Made by a program: the position numbers and the translations under genes. A stretch of 64,000 bases of DNA from Aquabacterium sp029268225. Lineage in GTDB: Bacteria > Pseudomonadota > Gammaproteobacteria > Burkholderiales > Burkholderiaceae_C. Of this stretch, positions 16,430 to 25,840 are shown piece by piece. The DNA lies in NCBI RefSeq assembly GCF_037482285.1, contig NZ_JBBEYB010000008.1, forward strand, positions 124,001 to 188,000, written 5' to 3'. Each line of letters starts with the position of its first letter. Positions within the stretch are counted from its first letter, which is position 1. Below the pieces are notes generated by a model. The model saw only the letters and a program-made list of their open reading frames with translations. It ran no database searches and had not been told where the DNA came from.

Positions 16430-16465
16430 AGCGCGCCAAGCTCAGGCTCCGGTCGGCCGGCGGAC

Positions 16466-16498
16466 GCCAGGCCCGCCTTTCACAAAGCGGCACCTGGC
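16466..16498. terminator. Possible bidirectional terminator between gph and manC
   Basis: GCCAGG (16466-16471) pairs with CCTGGC (16493-16498), and inner CCGCCTTT with AAAGCGG around a CAC loop with one bulge. It sits between convergent genes. There is no strong T-run on either strand, so efficiency as an intrinsic terminator is uncertain. Confidence 0.4.
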
Positions 16499-16514
16499 TT
16501 GACTCACGCGCGAC

Positions 16515-17969
16515 TCAGTTCGTGCGACCGTAGTTGTCCTGGAAACGGACAATGTCGTCCTCACCCAGGTAGCTGCCTGACTGCACCTCGATGATCTCCA
16601 GCGGGATCGCACCGGGATTCGTCAGACGGTGCACGTTCCCCAAGGGGATGTAGACGGACTGGTTCTCGGAAATCAGCTTCACCTCGTCGCCCACGGTCAC
16701 CTCGGCGGTGCCGCTCACCACGATCCAGTGCTCGGCACGGTGGTGGTGCATCTGCAGGCTCAACGAAGCCTTCGGCTTGACCATGATGCGCTTGACCTGG
16801 AAGCGCTCGCCCGCGTCGATCGAGTCATACCAGCCCCATGGCCGGTGCACGCGGCGGTGCAAACTGCCTTCGGGTCGAGACTGCTTGTCCAGCGCGGCGA
16901 CGATTTGCTTGACCTCCTGGCTGCGACTGCGATCGGCCACCAACACGGCGTCCGGCGTCTCCACCACGACGATGTTGTCAAGGCCAACGGCGGCCACCAG
17001 ACGCGAAGACGCATGGATCAGGGTGTTGGTGGTGCCCTGGAACAGCGCATCGCCATGGGCGGCATTGCCTTGTGCATCGTGCGGCGTCACCTGCCAGACG
17101 GCATCCCAGGCGCCCAGGTCCGACCAGCCGGCGTTCAAAGGCACCATGCGCACCACAAAACCCGCCTCGGGGTGCGCAGGGCATTGCTCCATCACCGCAT
17201 AGTCCACCGACTCGGACGGCACGGCCTTGAACTCGTCCTTGCCAGGGCGAACGAAGGCAGCATCGGAAGTCCGCACGGCGAATGCGGCCTGCGTGGCCGC
17301 CAGGATGTCCGGGCGGAAATGTCCCACCGCAGCCAGCCAGCGCGAAGCCTTCATCACGAACATGCCGCTGTTCCAGAAGTAGCCACCGTCAGCCACATAG
17401 GCCTGCGCAGTCTGGGCGTCGGGCTTCTCGACGAAAGCCTGCACGCAGCGCGCACCCAAGGCATTCGCTTCGCCCGTGCGGATGTAGCCAAACCCCGTCT
17501 CTGGGCGATCCGGAGTGATACCCAAGATCACGATGTCCCCCTCGGCTGCGGCGCGCACGGCCGCCTGCACGGCGGCGGTGTAAGCGGCCTCGTCGGTCAC
17601 GGTCTGATCAGCGGGTGTGACCACCAAGATCGGGTCGGCCCCATCCGCCACGGCCTGCAGGGCCGCCAAGGTCACGGCTGGTGCCGTATTGCGTCCCACC
17701 GGTTCCAGCAACAAGGGTGCGGCTTCGCCCTTCACCTCGCGCAACTGATCGAGTACCAGGAAGCGGTGCTCTTCGTTGCCCACCACGCAAGGCTGCGTCA
17801 CAGCGATGTCGGCAGCCGCCAGAGATTGCAAGCGCAGGTGGGCTTGCTGGAAAAGGCTCTGATTGCCCGTCAGGATCAGGAACTGCTTGGGATACAACGC
17901 GCGCGACAGGGGCCACAGGCGGGTGCCCGAACCACCGGCCATGATGACGGGAAGCAAGGAATGGGTCAT
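16515..17969 (-). CDS. manC: Mannose-1-phosphate guanylyltransferase / mannose-6-phosphate isomerase
   Basis: Bifunctional type II PMI/GMP enzyme of 484 residues providing GDP-mannose for exopolysaccharide. The N-terminal nucleotidyltransferase domain has the pyrophosphorylase signature GGSGTRLWPLSRALYPKQF and FVEKPD. The C-terminal cupin, about 365-480, has the isomerase motif with QMHHHRAEHW and the PLGNVHRL segment. It is the last gene of a minus-strand set with galE, an EpsL-like barrel and a glycosylphosphotransferase, 58 bp from galE. Confidence 0.93.
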   Translation of the reverse strand: MTHSLLPVIMAGGSGTRLWPLSRALYPKQFLILTGNQSLFQQAHLRLQSLAAADIAVTQPCVVGNEEHRFLVLDQLREVKGEAAPLLLEPVGRNTAPAVTLAALQAVADGADPILVVTPADQTVTDEAAYTAAVQAAVRAAAEGDIVILGITPDRPETGFGYIRTGEANALGARCVQAFVEKPDAQTAQAYVADGGYFWNSGMFVMKASRWLAAVGHFRPDILAATQAAFAVRTSDAAFVRPGKDEFKAVPSESVDYAVMEQCPAHPEAGFVVRMVPLNAGWSDLGAWDAVWQVTPHDAQGNAAHGDALFQGTTNTLIHASSRLVAAVGLDNIVVVETPDAVLVADRSRSQEVKQIVAALDKQSRPEGSLHRRVHRPWGWYDSIDAGERFQVKRIMVKPKASLSLQMHHHRAEHWIVVSGTAEVTVGDEVKLISENQSVYIPLGNVHRLTNPGAIPLEIIEVQSGSYLGEDDIVRFQDNYGRTN

Positions 17970-18027
17970 GTTGTCAAACTGAAAAAGAGAGAGACGGTCG
18001 CGCGGCCAACCACCGGGTCAGTGGCGC

Positions 18028-19059
18028 TCAATCTCGAAAACCATGGGGGTTGTGTGACTGCCAGCGCCACGAATCCACGCACATCTCGTCCAGCCCCCGT
18101 GTCGCCTTCCAGCCCATGGTCTCGAACGCACGTTGCGGGTCGGCATAGCAGGCCGCCACGTCACCGGCACGACGCGGTGCGAACACCACCGGGATCTCAC
18201 GGCCCGATGCACGGCCGTAGGCTTGCGCCAACTCCAGCACGCTGTAGCCCTGGCCCGTGCCCAGGTTGACGGTCAAGGACTGCTGGCGATCGAACAGGTA
18301 ACGCAGTGCCGCCACGTGGCCTTCGGCCAGGTCGCACACATGGATGTAGTCGCGCACGCCAGTGCCGTCGCGCGTGTCGTAATCGTTGCCGAACACGTTC
18401 AGATGCGGACGCTGGCCCACGGCCACCTGGGCCACATAGGGCATCAGGTTGTTGGGAATGCCCTGCGGGTCTTCGCCGATCAAACCACTGGGATGCGCCC
18501 CCACCGGATTGAAATAGCGCAGGCAGGCGAAGCGCCAGGTGGGGTCGCAGCGCCCTAGCTCACGCAGGATCTCCTCCCCCATCAACTTGGTCTGACCGTA
18601 GGGGTTGGTCACCCGCAAGGGCGCATCCTCGGTGATGGGCAGGGCGTCAGGGCTGCCGTACACCGTGGCCGACGAACTGAACACCAGGTTGTTCACGCCA
18701 TGGCGCTTCATCGCCTGGCACACCGACAACAGGCCGCCCAGGTTGTTGTCGAAGTAATCCAACGGACGCTCGACCGATTCACCCACCGCTTTCAGGGCCG
18801 CAAAGTGCACCACAGCCTCGATGCCACCAAATCGCGAGCGTGCCAGCTCAAAGCACCGGTCCAGCGCCGCAGCGTCACGTACATCACCCTGCACAAAATG
18901 CGGCGCACGCCGCCCAATGGTTTCCAGGCGATCGAGCACCTTCACCGAACTGTTGACCAGGCTGTCGATGCCCACCACGTCGAAACCCGCCTCCTGCAAG
19001 GCCAGCCAGGTGTGAGAAGCGATGTAACCGGTGGCCCCGGTCAACAGGATGCAAGGCAA
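18028..19059 (-). CDS. galE: UDP-glucose 4-epimerase
   Basis: Short-chain dehydrogenase-fold epimerase of 343 residues interconverting UDP-glucose and UDP-galactose. The NAD-binding loop is GATGYIASH at 8-16 and the catalytic pair is Tyr154 and Lys158 in NPYGQTK, with the SSATVYG strand before it. No ATG or GTG is available upstream before an in-frame stop; the start must be the TTG at 19059, with GGGAG eight bases before it. The start is 15 bp after the stop of the EpsL-like gene, so the weak start is probably served by coupling. It supplies UDP-galactose to the exopolysaccharide pathway. Confidence 0.92.
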   Translation of the reverse strand: MPCILLTGATGYIASHTWLALQEAGFDVVGIDSLVNSSVKVLDRLETIGRRAPHFVQGDVRDAAALDRCFELARSRFGGIEAVVHFAALKAVGESVERPLDYFDNNLGGLLSVCQAMKRHGVNNLVFSSSATVYGSPDALPITEDAPLRVTNPYGQTKLMGEEILRELGRCDPTWRFACLRYFNPVGAHPSGLIGEDPQGIPNNLMPYVAQVAVGQRPHLNVFGNDYDTRDGTGVRDYIHVCDLAEGHVAALRYLFDRQQSLTVNLGTGQGYSVLELAQAYGRASGREIPVVFAPRRAGDVAACYADPQRAFETMGWKATRGLDEMCVDSWRWQSHNPHGFRD

Positions 19060-19074
19060 GGTGAACTCCCAATG

Positions 19075-20304
19075 TCAATCGATGGTGAACGAGGCGCGGC
19101 ACGCCACGCTGTTGCCATCATACGCACGGGAAAAGACCGAGGCGGTCCGGTCGTAGCGCTGCATGTCGCACCCCAGACCGACCGACCTCAGAGGTTGATA
19201 GGAGACGCCCAACGACACCGCGTTGTAGCGGCCGGTTTGTTCGTCGCTCGACACCGGCGTCACCCCGGCAAGCAACAACTCGCTGTCTTCCTCGTACTGC
19301 GCGTGGGTGTAGTTCGCGTTGAGCTTGATCTTGGCCGTGGCCTGCCACGTGGCGGTGGCTGACAAGCTGTTGGTCAAACGCTTGTTCGCCGAGAACAACT
19401 GGCCAGCGGTCGAATTGAAGGTGCCGCCACCCTCGTTGTTGGTGTCGCGCACCCAACTCAGCGCATAGGTGGCCTTGCCTGCCGGGGTGAAGGTCCATGA
19501 CGCGGAGCCTGTCAGACCGTCAAAGTCACGCCGCCGATCTTGCGGGTGCTTTTCGCTGGTCACGCCCAAACGACCCGAGAGACGGCTGAAGCCTGTGACC
19601 TGCCACACCGTGTCCAGGTTCAGGCTGGTGCGTTCGATGTCTTCACCCACCGCCGTCGTGGTCACCAGGCGACGATTGGGCAACTCGGTATCGGTTCGGT
19701 ACAGTGTCAGCCCGATGTAGGCCAAATCCGAAGGCAAATACCGCACCCCGGCAAACACCGACTTCGAGGTCTTGTTCTCACTCTCGGTGACCTGATAGTC
19801 CACCTTGCTGTAACTCGCCCCAGCGTTCACCGACCAGCGCCCATACAGACCATAGCGCACATCGACCGAGGCCTGCCGATTGCGCTCGGTGTTGCGCGTC
19901 GTGCGATTGAACTGGTCTTCGAAATTCGGCAGGAACTGTGACGCACCGGCATTGAGGGTGACCTTGAAGTTGGAGCCCACCTCACTCGCCACCTCGGCGC
20001 TCACGGCATAACCATCGTTGTCGAACTGCTTGTTGTCACTGTACGCATTGCGCGAAGCTGAAGCAGAGACCCGGTAATTCTGCCGGCCATAGGCCTTGTT
20101 CAGCCCGCCAGCCACCGTGGTGACCGAGATGGTGTCACTGCGGCGGTCATTGTTGTCGCGCAGCAGGTTGCTGTCTCGCGTGAGGCTTTGGCTCAGGGTC
20201 AGATACAGCGGCAGCTCCTCGGCACCGACACTCCCCGCGCCGGCGGCCAGCACCATCAGCGCAGCCAGCGCGCCCCCCCTGACGATCACGTTCTTCTGGT
20301 GCAT
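19075..20304 (-). CDS. EpsL-like outer membrane beta-barrel protein
   Basis: A 409-residue exported protein. Residues 1-28 form a signal peptide ending VGA before EE. The mature part is a series of alternating beta-strand-like segments with many aromatic residues and a C-terminus ending in SFTID, as in an outer membrane barrel. Position beside a polyprenyl glycosylphosphotransferase and sugar-nucleotide genes matches EpsL of the betaproteobacterial EpsH/exosortase-associated exopolysaccharide loci, where it is thought to act in export. Homology to EpsL is judged from layout and context, not a search. Start at the ATG 20304 with a purine-rich leader. Confidence 0.65.
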   Translation of the reverse strand: MHQKNVIVRGGALAALMVLAAGAGSVGAEELPLYLTLSQSLTRDSNLLRDNNDRRSDTISVTTVAGGLNKAYGRQNYRVSASASRNAYSDNKQFDNDGYAVSAEVASEVGSNFKVTLNAGASQFLPNFEDQFNRTTRNTERNRQASVDVRYGLYGRWSVNAGASYSKVDYQVTESENKTSKSVFAGVRYLPSDLAYIGLTLYRTDTELPNRRLVTTTAVGEDIERTSLNLDTVWQVTGFSRLSGRLGVTSEKHPQDRRRDFDGLTGSASWTFTPAGKATYALSWVRDTNNEGGGTFNSTAGQLFSANKRLTNSLSATATWQATAKIKLNANYTHAQYEEDSELLLAGVTPVSSDEQTGRYNAVSLGVSYQPLRSVGLGCDMQRYDRTASVFSRAYDGNSVACRASFTID

Positions 20305-20358
20305 TCCACCCTCTCCGGTTTTGATTGAAGGAACAACGCTCACATCGCGCACGGGTAC

Positions 20359-21753
20359 TCAATACGCATTGCGATCAAACAGCACCAGACGAATGGTGCG
20401 GAAAATGATGGCCACATCGAGGCCCAACGACCAGTTGCGCAGGTACTCCAGGTCGTACTCCACCCGAGCCTGCATCTTGTCGAGGGTCTCGGTTTCACCG
20501 CGGCAGCCATTCACCTGAGCCCACCCGGTGATGCCAGGACGCACCTTGTGGCGCACCATATAGGCCTTGATGAGGCGGCGGTACGACTCGTTGTGCGCCA
20601 CCGCATGGGGGCGCGGGCCCACGATGCTCATGCGCCCCTGCAGCACATTGATGAACTGCGGCAACTCATCGAGCGAGGTCTTGCGGATGAACGCCCCGAA
20701 AGGCGTGATGCGCGGATCCCCCTTGGTCGCCTGCTTCACCACGGCGCCGTTGTCCATGGCCCGCATCGAGCGGAACTTGTAGACGATGATTTCCTCGCCA
20801 TCGAGGCCGTTGCGTCGCTGCTTGAAAATGACGGGCCCCGGCGAACTGAGTTTGACCCCGATCGCCAACGCCAGCAAAACCGGTGAAATCAGAACCAGGA
20901 TGATGCTGGCCACCACAATGTCGAACACCCGCTTGGCCAGTTCGTTGATGCCCGTGAACGGGGTTTCGCAAATGCCCACCACGGGCACGCCGTTCATGTC
21001 CTGCAAACGGCCTTGGATGATGCTGATGCCGAACACGTCAGGCACAAAATACAAAGACGCCGTGGTGCCCTGAATGGCCTCCATCAATGCCAGGATGCGG
21101 GGCTGTGACCCCAGCGGCAAGGTGATGTAGACCTCGTGGATGCCGTGCGCCTGAACATAGTCCGCAATGTCTTTGAGCCCCCCCAGGCGCTGAGCCTGTG
21201 TTTCGGGCTGGACGCGGTCACCCGAGCGATCGTCGAAGTACCCGACGAAACTCACCGCTTGACCCGGATTGGCCTGAAGTGCCTTCGCCACCTTCAGGCC
21301 CAGCGCACCCGCACCAACCACCACCGCCCGGCGACGGGACTCTGGACGCGCCATCTGGCGAAGCACGATGGCACGCCCCACCATCACGACCACCCACTGC
21401 ACCAACGGCGTGGTCAAGGCCCAGGCCAGCATCACCTCCATCTTGAAGAACATCAGGCTGTTGGTGGCAAAGCCGCACACCGCCAGGATCAACAGCACCG
21501 CCACCCAGGAGGAGACGATGTCGATGGCGGCGTCCAGCGGCTCATCGTGGAAGCGATTGCGCCCAGGAAAGGTCAAGGCGAACGCCAGCAGGCACAGGGC
21601 CAGATCCGGCCTCAGCACCGACTCATTGAGATGCAGCATCACCGCCAGCAAGGTTCCGACGGTGACAAAGGGCTCCAGAAACGCCGCCACAAAGGATGTG
21701 ACCGACTCAGGCGCACTGAAAAAAGTGGGGCGGTAATTACGCTTGTTGAACAT
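20359..21753 (-). CDS. Undecaprenyl-phosphate glycosylphosphotransferase (EpsB/WcaJ type)
   Basis: Polyisoprenyl-phosphate hexose-1-phosphate transferase, 464 residues, which starts the exopolysaccharide repeat unit on undecaprenyl phosphate at the inner membrane. Four or five hydrophobic segments fill the first 150 residues, then a Rossmann-like CoA-binding domain (VVVGAGALGLKVAKAL), then a membrane-entering helix (VFDIVVASIILVLISPVLLA) and the catalytic domain with FKQRRNGLDGEEI, KTSLDELPQFINVLQG and VGPRPHA. It is the first gene of the operon and overlaps nothing upstream; ATG at 21753. Glucose is the usual substrate but galactose is possible. Confidence 0.88.
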   Translation of the reverse strand: MFNKRNYRPTFFSAPESVTSFVAAFLEPFVTVGTLLAVMLHLNESVLRPDLALCLLAFALTFPGRNRFHDEPLDAAIDIVSSWVAVLLILAVCGFATNSLMFFKMEVMLAWALTTPLVQWVVVMVGRAIVLRQMARPESRRRAVVVGAGALGLKVAKALQANPGQAVSFVGYFDDRSGDRVQPETQAQRLGGLKDIADYVQAHGIHEVYITLPLGSQPRILALMEAIQGTTASLYFVPDVFGISIIQGRLQDMNGVPVVGICETPFTGINELAKRVFDIVVASIILVLISPVLLALAIGVKLSSPGPVIFKQRRNGLDGEEIIVYKFRSMRAMDNGAVVKQATKGDPRITPFGAFIRKTSLDELPQFINVLQGRMSIVGPRPHAVAHNESYRRLIKAYMVRHKVRPGITGWAQVNGCRGETETLDKMQARVEYDLEYLRNWSLGLDVAIIFRTIRLVLFDRNAY

Positions 21754-21882
21754 GAGACCTACAGCTCCCCTCGCACCATCCCGCACCGAGGGGCAACATG
21801 ACAGGAAAAACCCTAAACTCGTTGTATGTGAAATGCCAGCCGTCGCAGCTTAGCGTCGAATGCACCCCTCGCCTCCCCCTGC

Positions 21883-21913
21883 TTTCCAGGGGTTGTCGGC
21901 CCACACCTACAAT
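21883..21913 (+). promoter_or_regulatory. Candidate ubiJ promoter giving a leaderless or near-leaderless mRNA
   Basis: A strong -10 hexamer TACAAT at 21908-21913 ends seven bases before the ubiJ ATG at 21921. The best -35 is TTTCCA at 21883-21888 with a long 19-bp spacer. Transcription would begin at or next to the start codon. The remainder of the 167-bp divergent gap to the glycosylphosphotransferase shows no other clear element. Confidence 0.4.
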
Positions 21914-21920
21914 CCGCGAC

Positions 21921-22499
21921 ATGCTTTCTCATCCCTTCACTTGGCTCGGCCCTTTGGTGCTGCCCCGCTTGACGCTGCTGCTCAACCACGTGGTGGCCAG
22001 CGAGCCCGTCGCCAGCGGCAAACTCCAACCCCATGCGGGTCGCACCATTGACCTGCAATGGACCAGCACCTTCGCACCACCTCTGCCTCGGTTCCTGCAG
22101 CCTGCCGATGGTTCCCAGGGGTTACTCCCCCCATCCGTGCGTTTCGTCATCACCCCCGCAGGCCTGTTCGAGCTGGTCGAATCGGGCCCCTTCCTCAGCC
22201 CCTGCAGCGACGGCTTGACGCTGACCATCGAACTCAGTGATCCGCTGACCATGGCGCGCCAGTTGCTGACCGGCCAGCGCCCCGACGTGCGCATCGAGGG
22301 TGACGCGGCCCTGGCCGAGGTGGCCTCCTGGCTGATGAACCACCTGCGCTGGGACATCCAGGACGATGTGGCCCGCATGCTGGGCAATGCGCCCGCCGAA
22401 TGGCTGCGTACAGTGGGTGAGTCAGTGCGCCAAACCCTGCAGCGCTGGCGCCCTGGCCAGCGTGATCAGGCTGGCGGCTCGCCGGCGTCGCGCCGCTGA
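21921..22499 (+). CDS. ubiJ: Ubiquinone biosynthesis accessory factor UbiJ
   Basis: A 192-residue SCP2-like protein that binds lipid and helps assemble the soluble ubiquinone biosynthesis complex. The N-terminal hydrophobic helix (WLGPLVLPRLTLLLNHVV) and the later SCP2-type segment around LTMARQLLTG and the stretch DAALAEVASWLMNHLRWD are as in UbiJ. It is 15 bp upstream of ubiB, the usual partner; ubiE, often the third member, is absent here. The start at 21921 matches the conserved beginning of the protein. Confidence 0.82.
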   Translation: MLSHPFTWLGPLVLPRLTLLLNHVVASEPVASGKLQPHAGRTIDLQWTSTFAPPLPRFLQPADGSQGLLPPSVRFVITPAGLFELVESGPFLSPCSDGLTLTIELSDPLTMARQLLTGQRPDVRIEGDAALAEVASWLMNHLRWDIQDDVARMLGNAPAEWLRTVGESVRQTLQRWRPGQRDQAGGSPASRR

Positions 22500-22514
22500 C
22501 CACGAGGCCGACCG

Positions 22515-24077
22515 ATGCGCTCGCTGTTTCGCCCCGCCTACATCGGACTGATCGCCCTGCGTTTCGGGCTGGACGGCTTGCTGCTGCACAGCCTGCGCCG
22601 ACCACGCTGGAGCCTGCTGGCGCGCGTGCTCTCGACGGGCAGGCGTCTGCATGCGCCCCGCGGCGAGCGACTGCGCCAAGCGCTGGAGCACCTGGGGCCG
22701 ATCTTCGTCAAATTCGGGCAGATGCTGTCCACCCGGCGCGACCTGCTCCCTCCGGATGTGGCAGATGAGCTGGCGAAGCTGCAAGACCGCGTCCCCCCTT
22801 TCCCCAGCGACGAATCGGCACGCCTGGTCGAGAAAGCCCTGGGCAAACCCCTGTCGGCCATCTTCAAACACTTCGACACCGACCCGATCGCCAGCGCGTC
22901 CATCGCCCAGGTTCACTTTGCGGTGCTGCACGACGGCCGCGAAGTGGCCGTCAAGGTGCTGCGTCCCGGCATGCTCAACGTCATCGACGACGACTTGGCC
23001 CTGATGCGCACACTGGCCGGCTGGGTGGAGCGTTTCTGGTCCGACGGCAAGCGCCTCAAGCCCCGCGAGGTGGTGGCCGAGTTCGACAAGTATCTGCACG
23101 ACGAGTTGGACCTCGTGCGCGAAGCCGCCAACGCCGCGCAGTTGCGTCGCAACATGGACGGGCTCGACCTGGTCCTGGTGCCCGAGATGATCTGGGACCA
23201 CTGCACCCCCACCGTGATGGTGATGGAGCGCATGAAGGGCGTGCCCATCAGCCAGATGAGCCGCCTGCGCGCCGCCGGGGTGGACATCAAGAAGCTGGCC
23301 CGCGATGGCGTGACCATCTTCTTCACCCAGGTCTTCCGCGACGGCTTTTTCCACGCCGACATGCACCCTGGCAACATCCAGGTCAGCCTGGATCCAGCCA
23401 CCTTCGGCCGCTACATCGCACTGGACTTCGGCATCATCGGCACGCTCACCGAGGTGGACAAGGACTACCTGGCACAGAACTTCATTGCCTTTTTCCACCG
23501 CGACTACAAGCGCGTGGCCGAATTGCACATTGAAAGTGGCTGGGTGCCCGCGACTACCCGGGTCGATGAGCTCGAAGGCGCCATCCGCACCGTGTGCGAA
23601 CCGTACTTCGACCGACCCATCAAGGAAATCTCCCTGGGGCAGGTGCTGATGCGCCTGTTCCAGATTTCCCGCCGCTTCAACGTTGAGATCCAGCCCCAAC
23701 TTGTGCTGCTGCAAAAGACCCTGCTGAACGTGGAGGGTCTGGGACGCGAACTCGACCCCGACCTGGACCTGTGGAGCACGGCCAAGCCCTTCCTGGAAAA
23801 GTGGATGCACGAGCAAGTGGGTCTGCGCGGCCTGTGGCAGCGCCTCAAGCGCGAGGCGCCGCGCTACGCCAAGATGTTGCCGGAACTGCCCCGCCTGGTG
23901 CACCAGAACCTGGAGCACAGCAACGCCGACCTGCGCCGTGACCTGGCGGCCATGCTGGCGGAACAACGCCAGACCAACCGACTGTTGTCGTCCATCGTCT
24001 GGGTGGGCGTGGGCTTTGTCCTGGGCCTGCTGACGGCACAGTTGTTGCTCAGACTGCACGGACTGGGCCTGCTGTGA
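22515..24077 (+). CDS. ubiB: Ubiquinone biosynthesis kinase-like protein UbiB
   Basis: Atypical kinase/ATPase of the ABC1/ADCK/UbiB family, 520 residues, needed for aerobic ubiquinone synthesis. The family-specific KxGQ motif is KFGQ starting at Lys66, the Ala-rich loop is ASASIAQVH, the invariant Lys is in VAVKVLRPG, and the catalytic region has FFHADMHPGN followed by ALDFGIIG. Two hydrophobic helices at the extreme C-terminus (about 490-515) anchor it in the inner membrane. It follows ubiJ by 15 bp. Confidence 0.95.
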   Translation: MRSLFRPAYIGLIALRFGLDGLLLHSLRRPRWSLLARVLSTGRRLHAPRGERLRQALEHLGPIFVKFGQMLSTRRDLLPPDVADELAKLQDRVPPFPSDESARLVEKALGKPLSAIFKHFDTDPIASASIAQVHFAVLHDGREVAVKVLRPGMLNVIDDDLALMRTLAGWVERFWSDGKRLKPREVVAEFDKYLHDELDLVREAANAAQLRRNMDGLDLVLVPEMIWDHCTPTVMVMERMKGVPISQMSRLRAAGVDIKKLARDGVTIFFTQVFRDGFFHADMHPGNIQVSLDPATFGRYIALDFGIIGTLTEVDKDYLAQNFIAFFHRDYKRVAELHIESGWVPATTRVDELEGAIRTVCEPYFDRPIKEISLGQVLMRLFQISRRFNVEIQPQLVLLQKTLLNVEGLGRELDPDLDLWSTAKPFLEKWMHEQVGLRGLWQRLKREAPRYAKMLPELPRLVHQNLEHSNADLRRDLAAMLAEQRQTNRLLSSIVWVGVGFVLGLLTAQLLLRLHGLGLL

Positions 24078-24084
24078 CCCCCCG

Positions 24085-24116
24085 CTCACAGGTGTCTCGC
24101 ACCAGACACCGGTGAG
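24085..24116 (+). terminator. Hairpin after ubiB
   Basis: CTCAC and GGTGTCT (24085-24097) pair with AGACACC and GTGAG (24104-24116) around a CGCACC loop with one A-G mismatch. It is 7 bp after the ubiB stop. No T-run follows, so termination may need Rho. The following 86 bp up to the symporter show no further element. Confidence 0.45.
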
Positions 24117-24202
24117 CCAGATCAGGGCAGCGCATCCAGCGACAATCTGCCACTAAACTCCGCCCCCAATTCGACATCCATCGACCCCGATCGATACCGA
24201 CC

Positions 24203-25654
24203 ATGAACACCACCTTGCTTGCGTTTGTGATCCTCTATCTGCTTGGCACGATGGCGATCGGTATGTATGCCGGCACCCGCATCAAAAACACCACCGACTT
24301 CGCCATTGCGGGACGCAGTCTGCCGCTGATCATGGTCATCACCACGACCTTTGCGACCTGGTTCGGGGCGGAGACGGTCATGGGCATTCCGGCCAAGTTC
24401 GCCGAAGGGGGGCTGGGCGCCGTGGTGGAAGACCCGTTCGGGGCGTCGATGTGCCTGGTGCTGGTGGGCGCCTTCTTCGCCAGCCGGCTCTACAAAATGA
24501 GCCTGCTCACCATCGGCGACTACTATCGTCAGCGCTATGGTGAAGGTGTCGAAATCTTCTGCTCTGTCGCCATCATCCTGAGCTATCTGGGCTGGGTGGC
24601 CGCGCAAATCACCGCCTTGGGCCTGGTGTTCTCGGTGCTCTCGGGTGGCACCATCGCTCCCGCCTGGGGCATGGCTCTCGGCACCTTGCTGGTGCTGGTC
24701 TATGTGATGGTGGGGGGCATGCTGGCGGTGGCATGGACCGACTTCATCCAGATGGTCGTGCTGGTTGTGGGCCTGTCCTTGATTGCCTACATGGCCGCCG
24801 ACCAGGCGGGCGGAGCAGACAAGGTGATCGACCTGGCGCATGCCAACAACTGGTTCAAGTTCTTCCCCGAGAACACCCCCGATGGCTGGCTCTGGTTCAT
24901 TGCCGCGGGCATCACCATGATGTTGGGCTCCATTCCCCAGCAAGACGTGTTTCAGCGCGTGATGTCGGCCAAGGATGCGGTCACGGCCCAGCGGGGCGCC
25001 ATCATCGGCGGCTTCGGCTACCTGGCCTTTGCCTTCGTGCCGATGTTCATCGTGGCCTCCTCGCTGATCATCATGCCGGATGAGACGCGGGCATTGTTGG
25101 CCAATGACCCCCAGAAGGTCCTGCCAACGCTGATCCTGAGCAAAATGCCCCTGATCGCCCAGATCTTCTTCTTTGGTGCACTCGTGTCGGCGATCAAGTC
25201 AACCTCGTCGGCCACGCTGCTGGCCCCCTCCACCAGCTTCGTCGAGAACATCCTCAAAAACATCAAGCCTGGCATGACGGACCGCCAAGTGCTGTTTGCC
25301 ATGCGCGTCACCCTGCTGGTCTTCACCTGCCTGGTGTTGACGTACGCGATCTTGATGGAGGGAACTGCCATCTATGACCTGGTTTCGGCGGCATATCAGA
25401 TTCCGCTGGTGGGCGCCTTCGTCCCCCTGACCTTCGGGCTGTACTGGAAGCGTGCATCGACCCAGGGCGCTTTGCTGTCCATTGTGCTGGGCATCGGCAC
25501 GCTGACACTGTTCACCTTCCATGCCGGGCTGGGTGAAGCCTTCCCAGGGCAACTGGCGGGCCTGCTGATGGCGCTGGCCGGGATGTTGCTGGGCTCGCTG
25601 GCTCCGCAGTGGATCGCAGACCGTCGCAGCAAGCGCCCTCTGCTGACGGCCTGA
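24203..25654 (+). CDS. Sodium:solute symporter family protein
   Basis: Integral membrane carrier of 483 residues with about 13 hydrophobic segments, in the SSS family (SLC5-like). The early segment FAIAGRSLPLIMVITTTFATWFG and the GSIPQQDVFQRVMSAKD loop are typical of the family. The SSATLLAPSTSFVENIL part corresponds to the sodium-site helix. The solute cannot be named: candidates include organic acids and amino acids, and no catabolic genes flank it. It is monocistronic, followed by a 186-bp gap. Confidence 0.82.
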   Translation: MNTTLLAFVILYLLGTMAIGMYAGTRIKNTTDFAIAGRSLPLIMVITTTFATWFGAETVMGIPAKFAEGGLGAVVEDPFGASMCLVLVGAFFASRLYKMSLLTIGDYYRQRYGEGVEIFCSVAIILSYLGWVAAQITALGLVFSVLSGGTIAPAWGMALGTLLVLVYVMVGGMLAVAWTDFIQMVVLVVGLSLIAYMAADQAGGADKVIDLAHANNWFKFFPENTPDGWLWFIAAGITMMLGSIPQQDVFQRVMSAKDAVTAQRGAIIGGFGYLAFAFVPMFIVASSLIIMPDETRALLANDPQKVLPTLILSKMPLIAQIFFFGALVSAIKSTSSATLLAPSTSFVENILKNIKPGMTDRQVLFAMRVTLLVFTCLVLTYAILMEGTAIYDLVSAAYQIPLVGAFVPLTFGLYWKRASTQGALLSIVLGIGTLTLFTFHAGLGEAFPGQLAGLLMALAGMLLGSLAPQWIADRRSKRPLLTA

Positions 25655-25787
25655 CGGACAGGGGCTGCAGCGGTGCAATGGTGCGCTATCCAGGCACTGA
25701 GCGTGTGCCGTCGACACGAGACTTGATATTCAACGGGGCGCCCGCATCTGCTGGCGCGAGCCCTTGCCCGCCCCCAGACCCAGAAAC

Positions 25788-25816
25788 TGGCAAGGGCGTC
25801 GCCCGTCTTTTACAAT
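25788..25816 (+). promoter_or_regulatory. Candidate promoter of fmdB
   Basis: TACAAT at 25811-25816 is a near-perfect -10; a weak -35 TGGCAA lies at 25788-25793 with a 17-bp spacer. The -35 overlaps the right arm of a 9-bp inverted repeat, GCCCTTGCC (25760-25768) and GGCAAGGGC (25789-25797), which could also serve as a terminator for the symporter gene. Confidence 0.45.
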
Positions 25817-25840
25817 CATCGATTTTCTCGAGGTCAGGCC

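Noticed and set aside
24203..25654. Naming the sodium:solute symporter (for example acetate, proline or pantothenate)
   Set aside because: No family-specific substrate motif can be judged by eye and no catabolic genes adjoin it.
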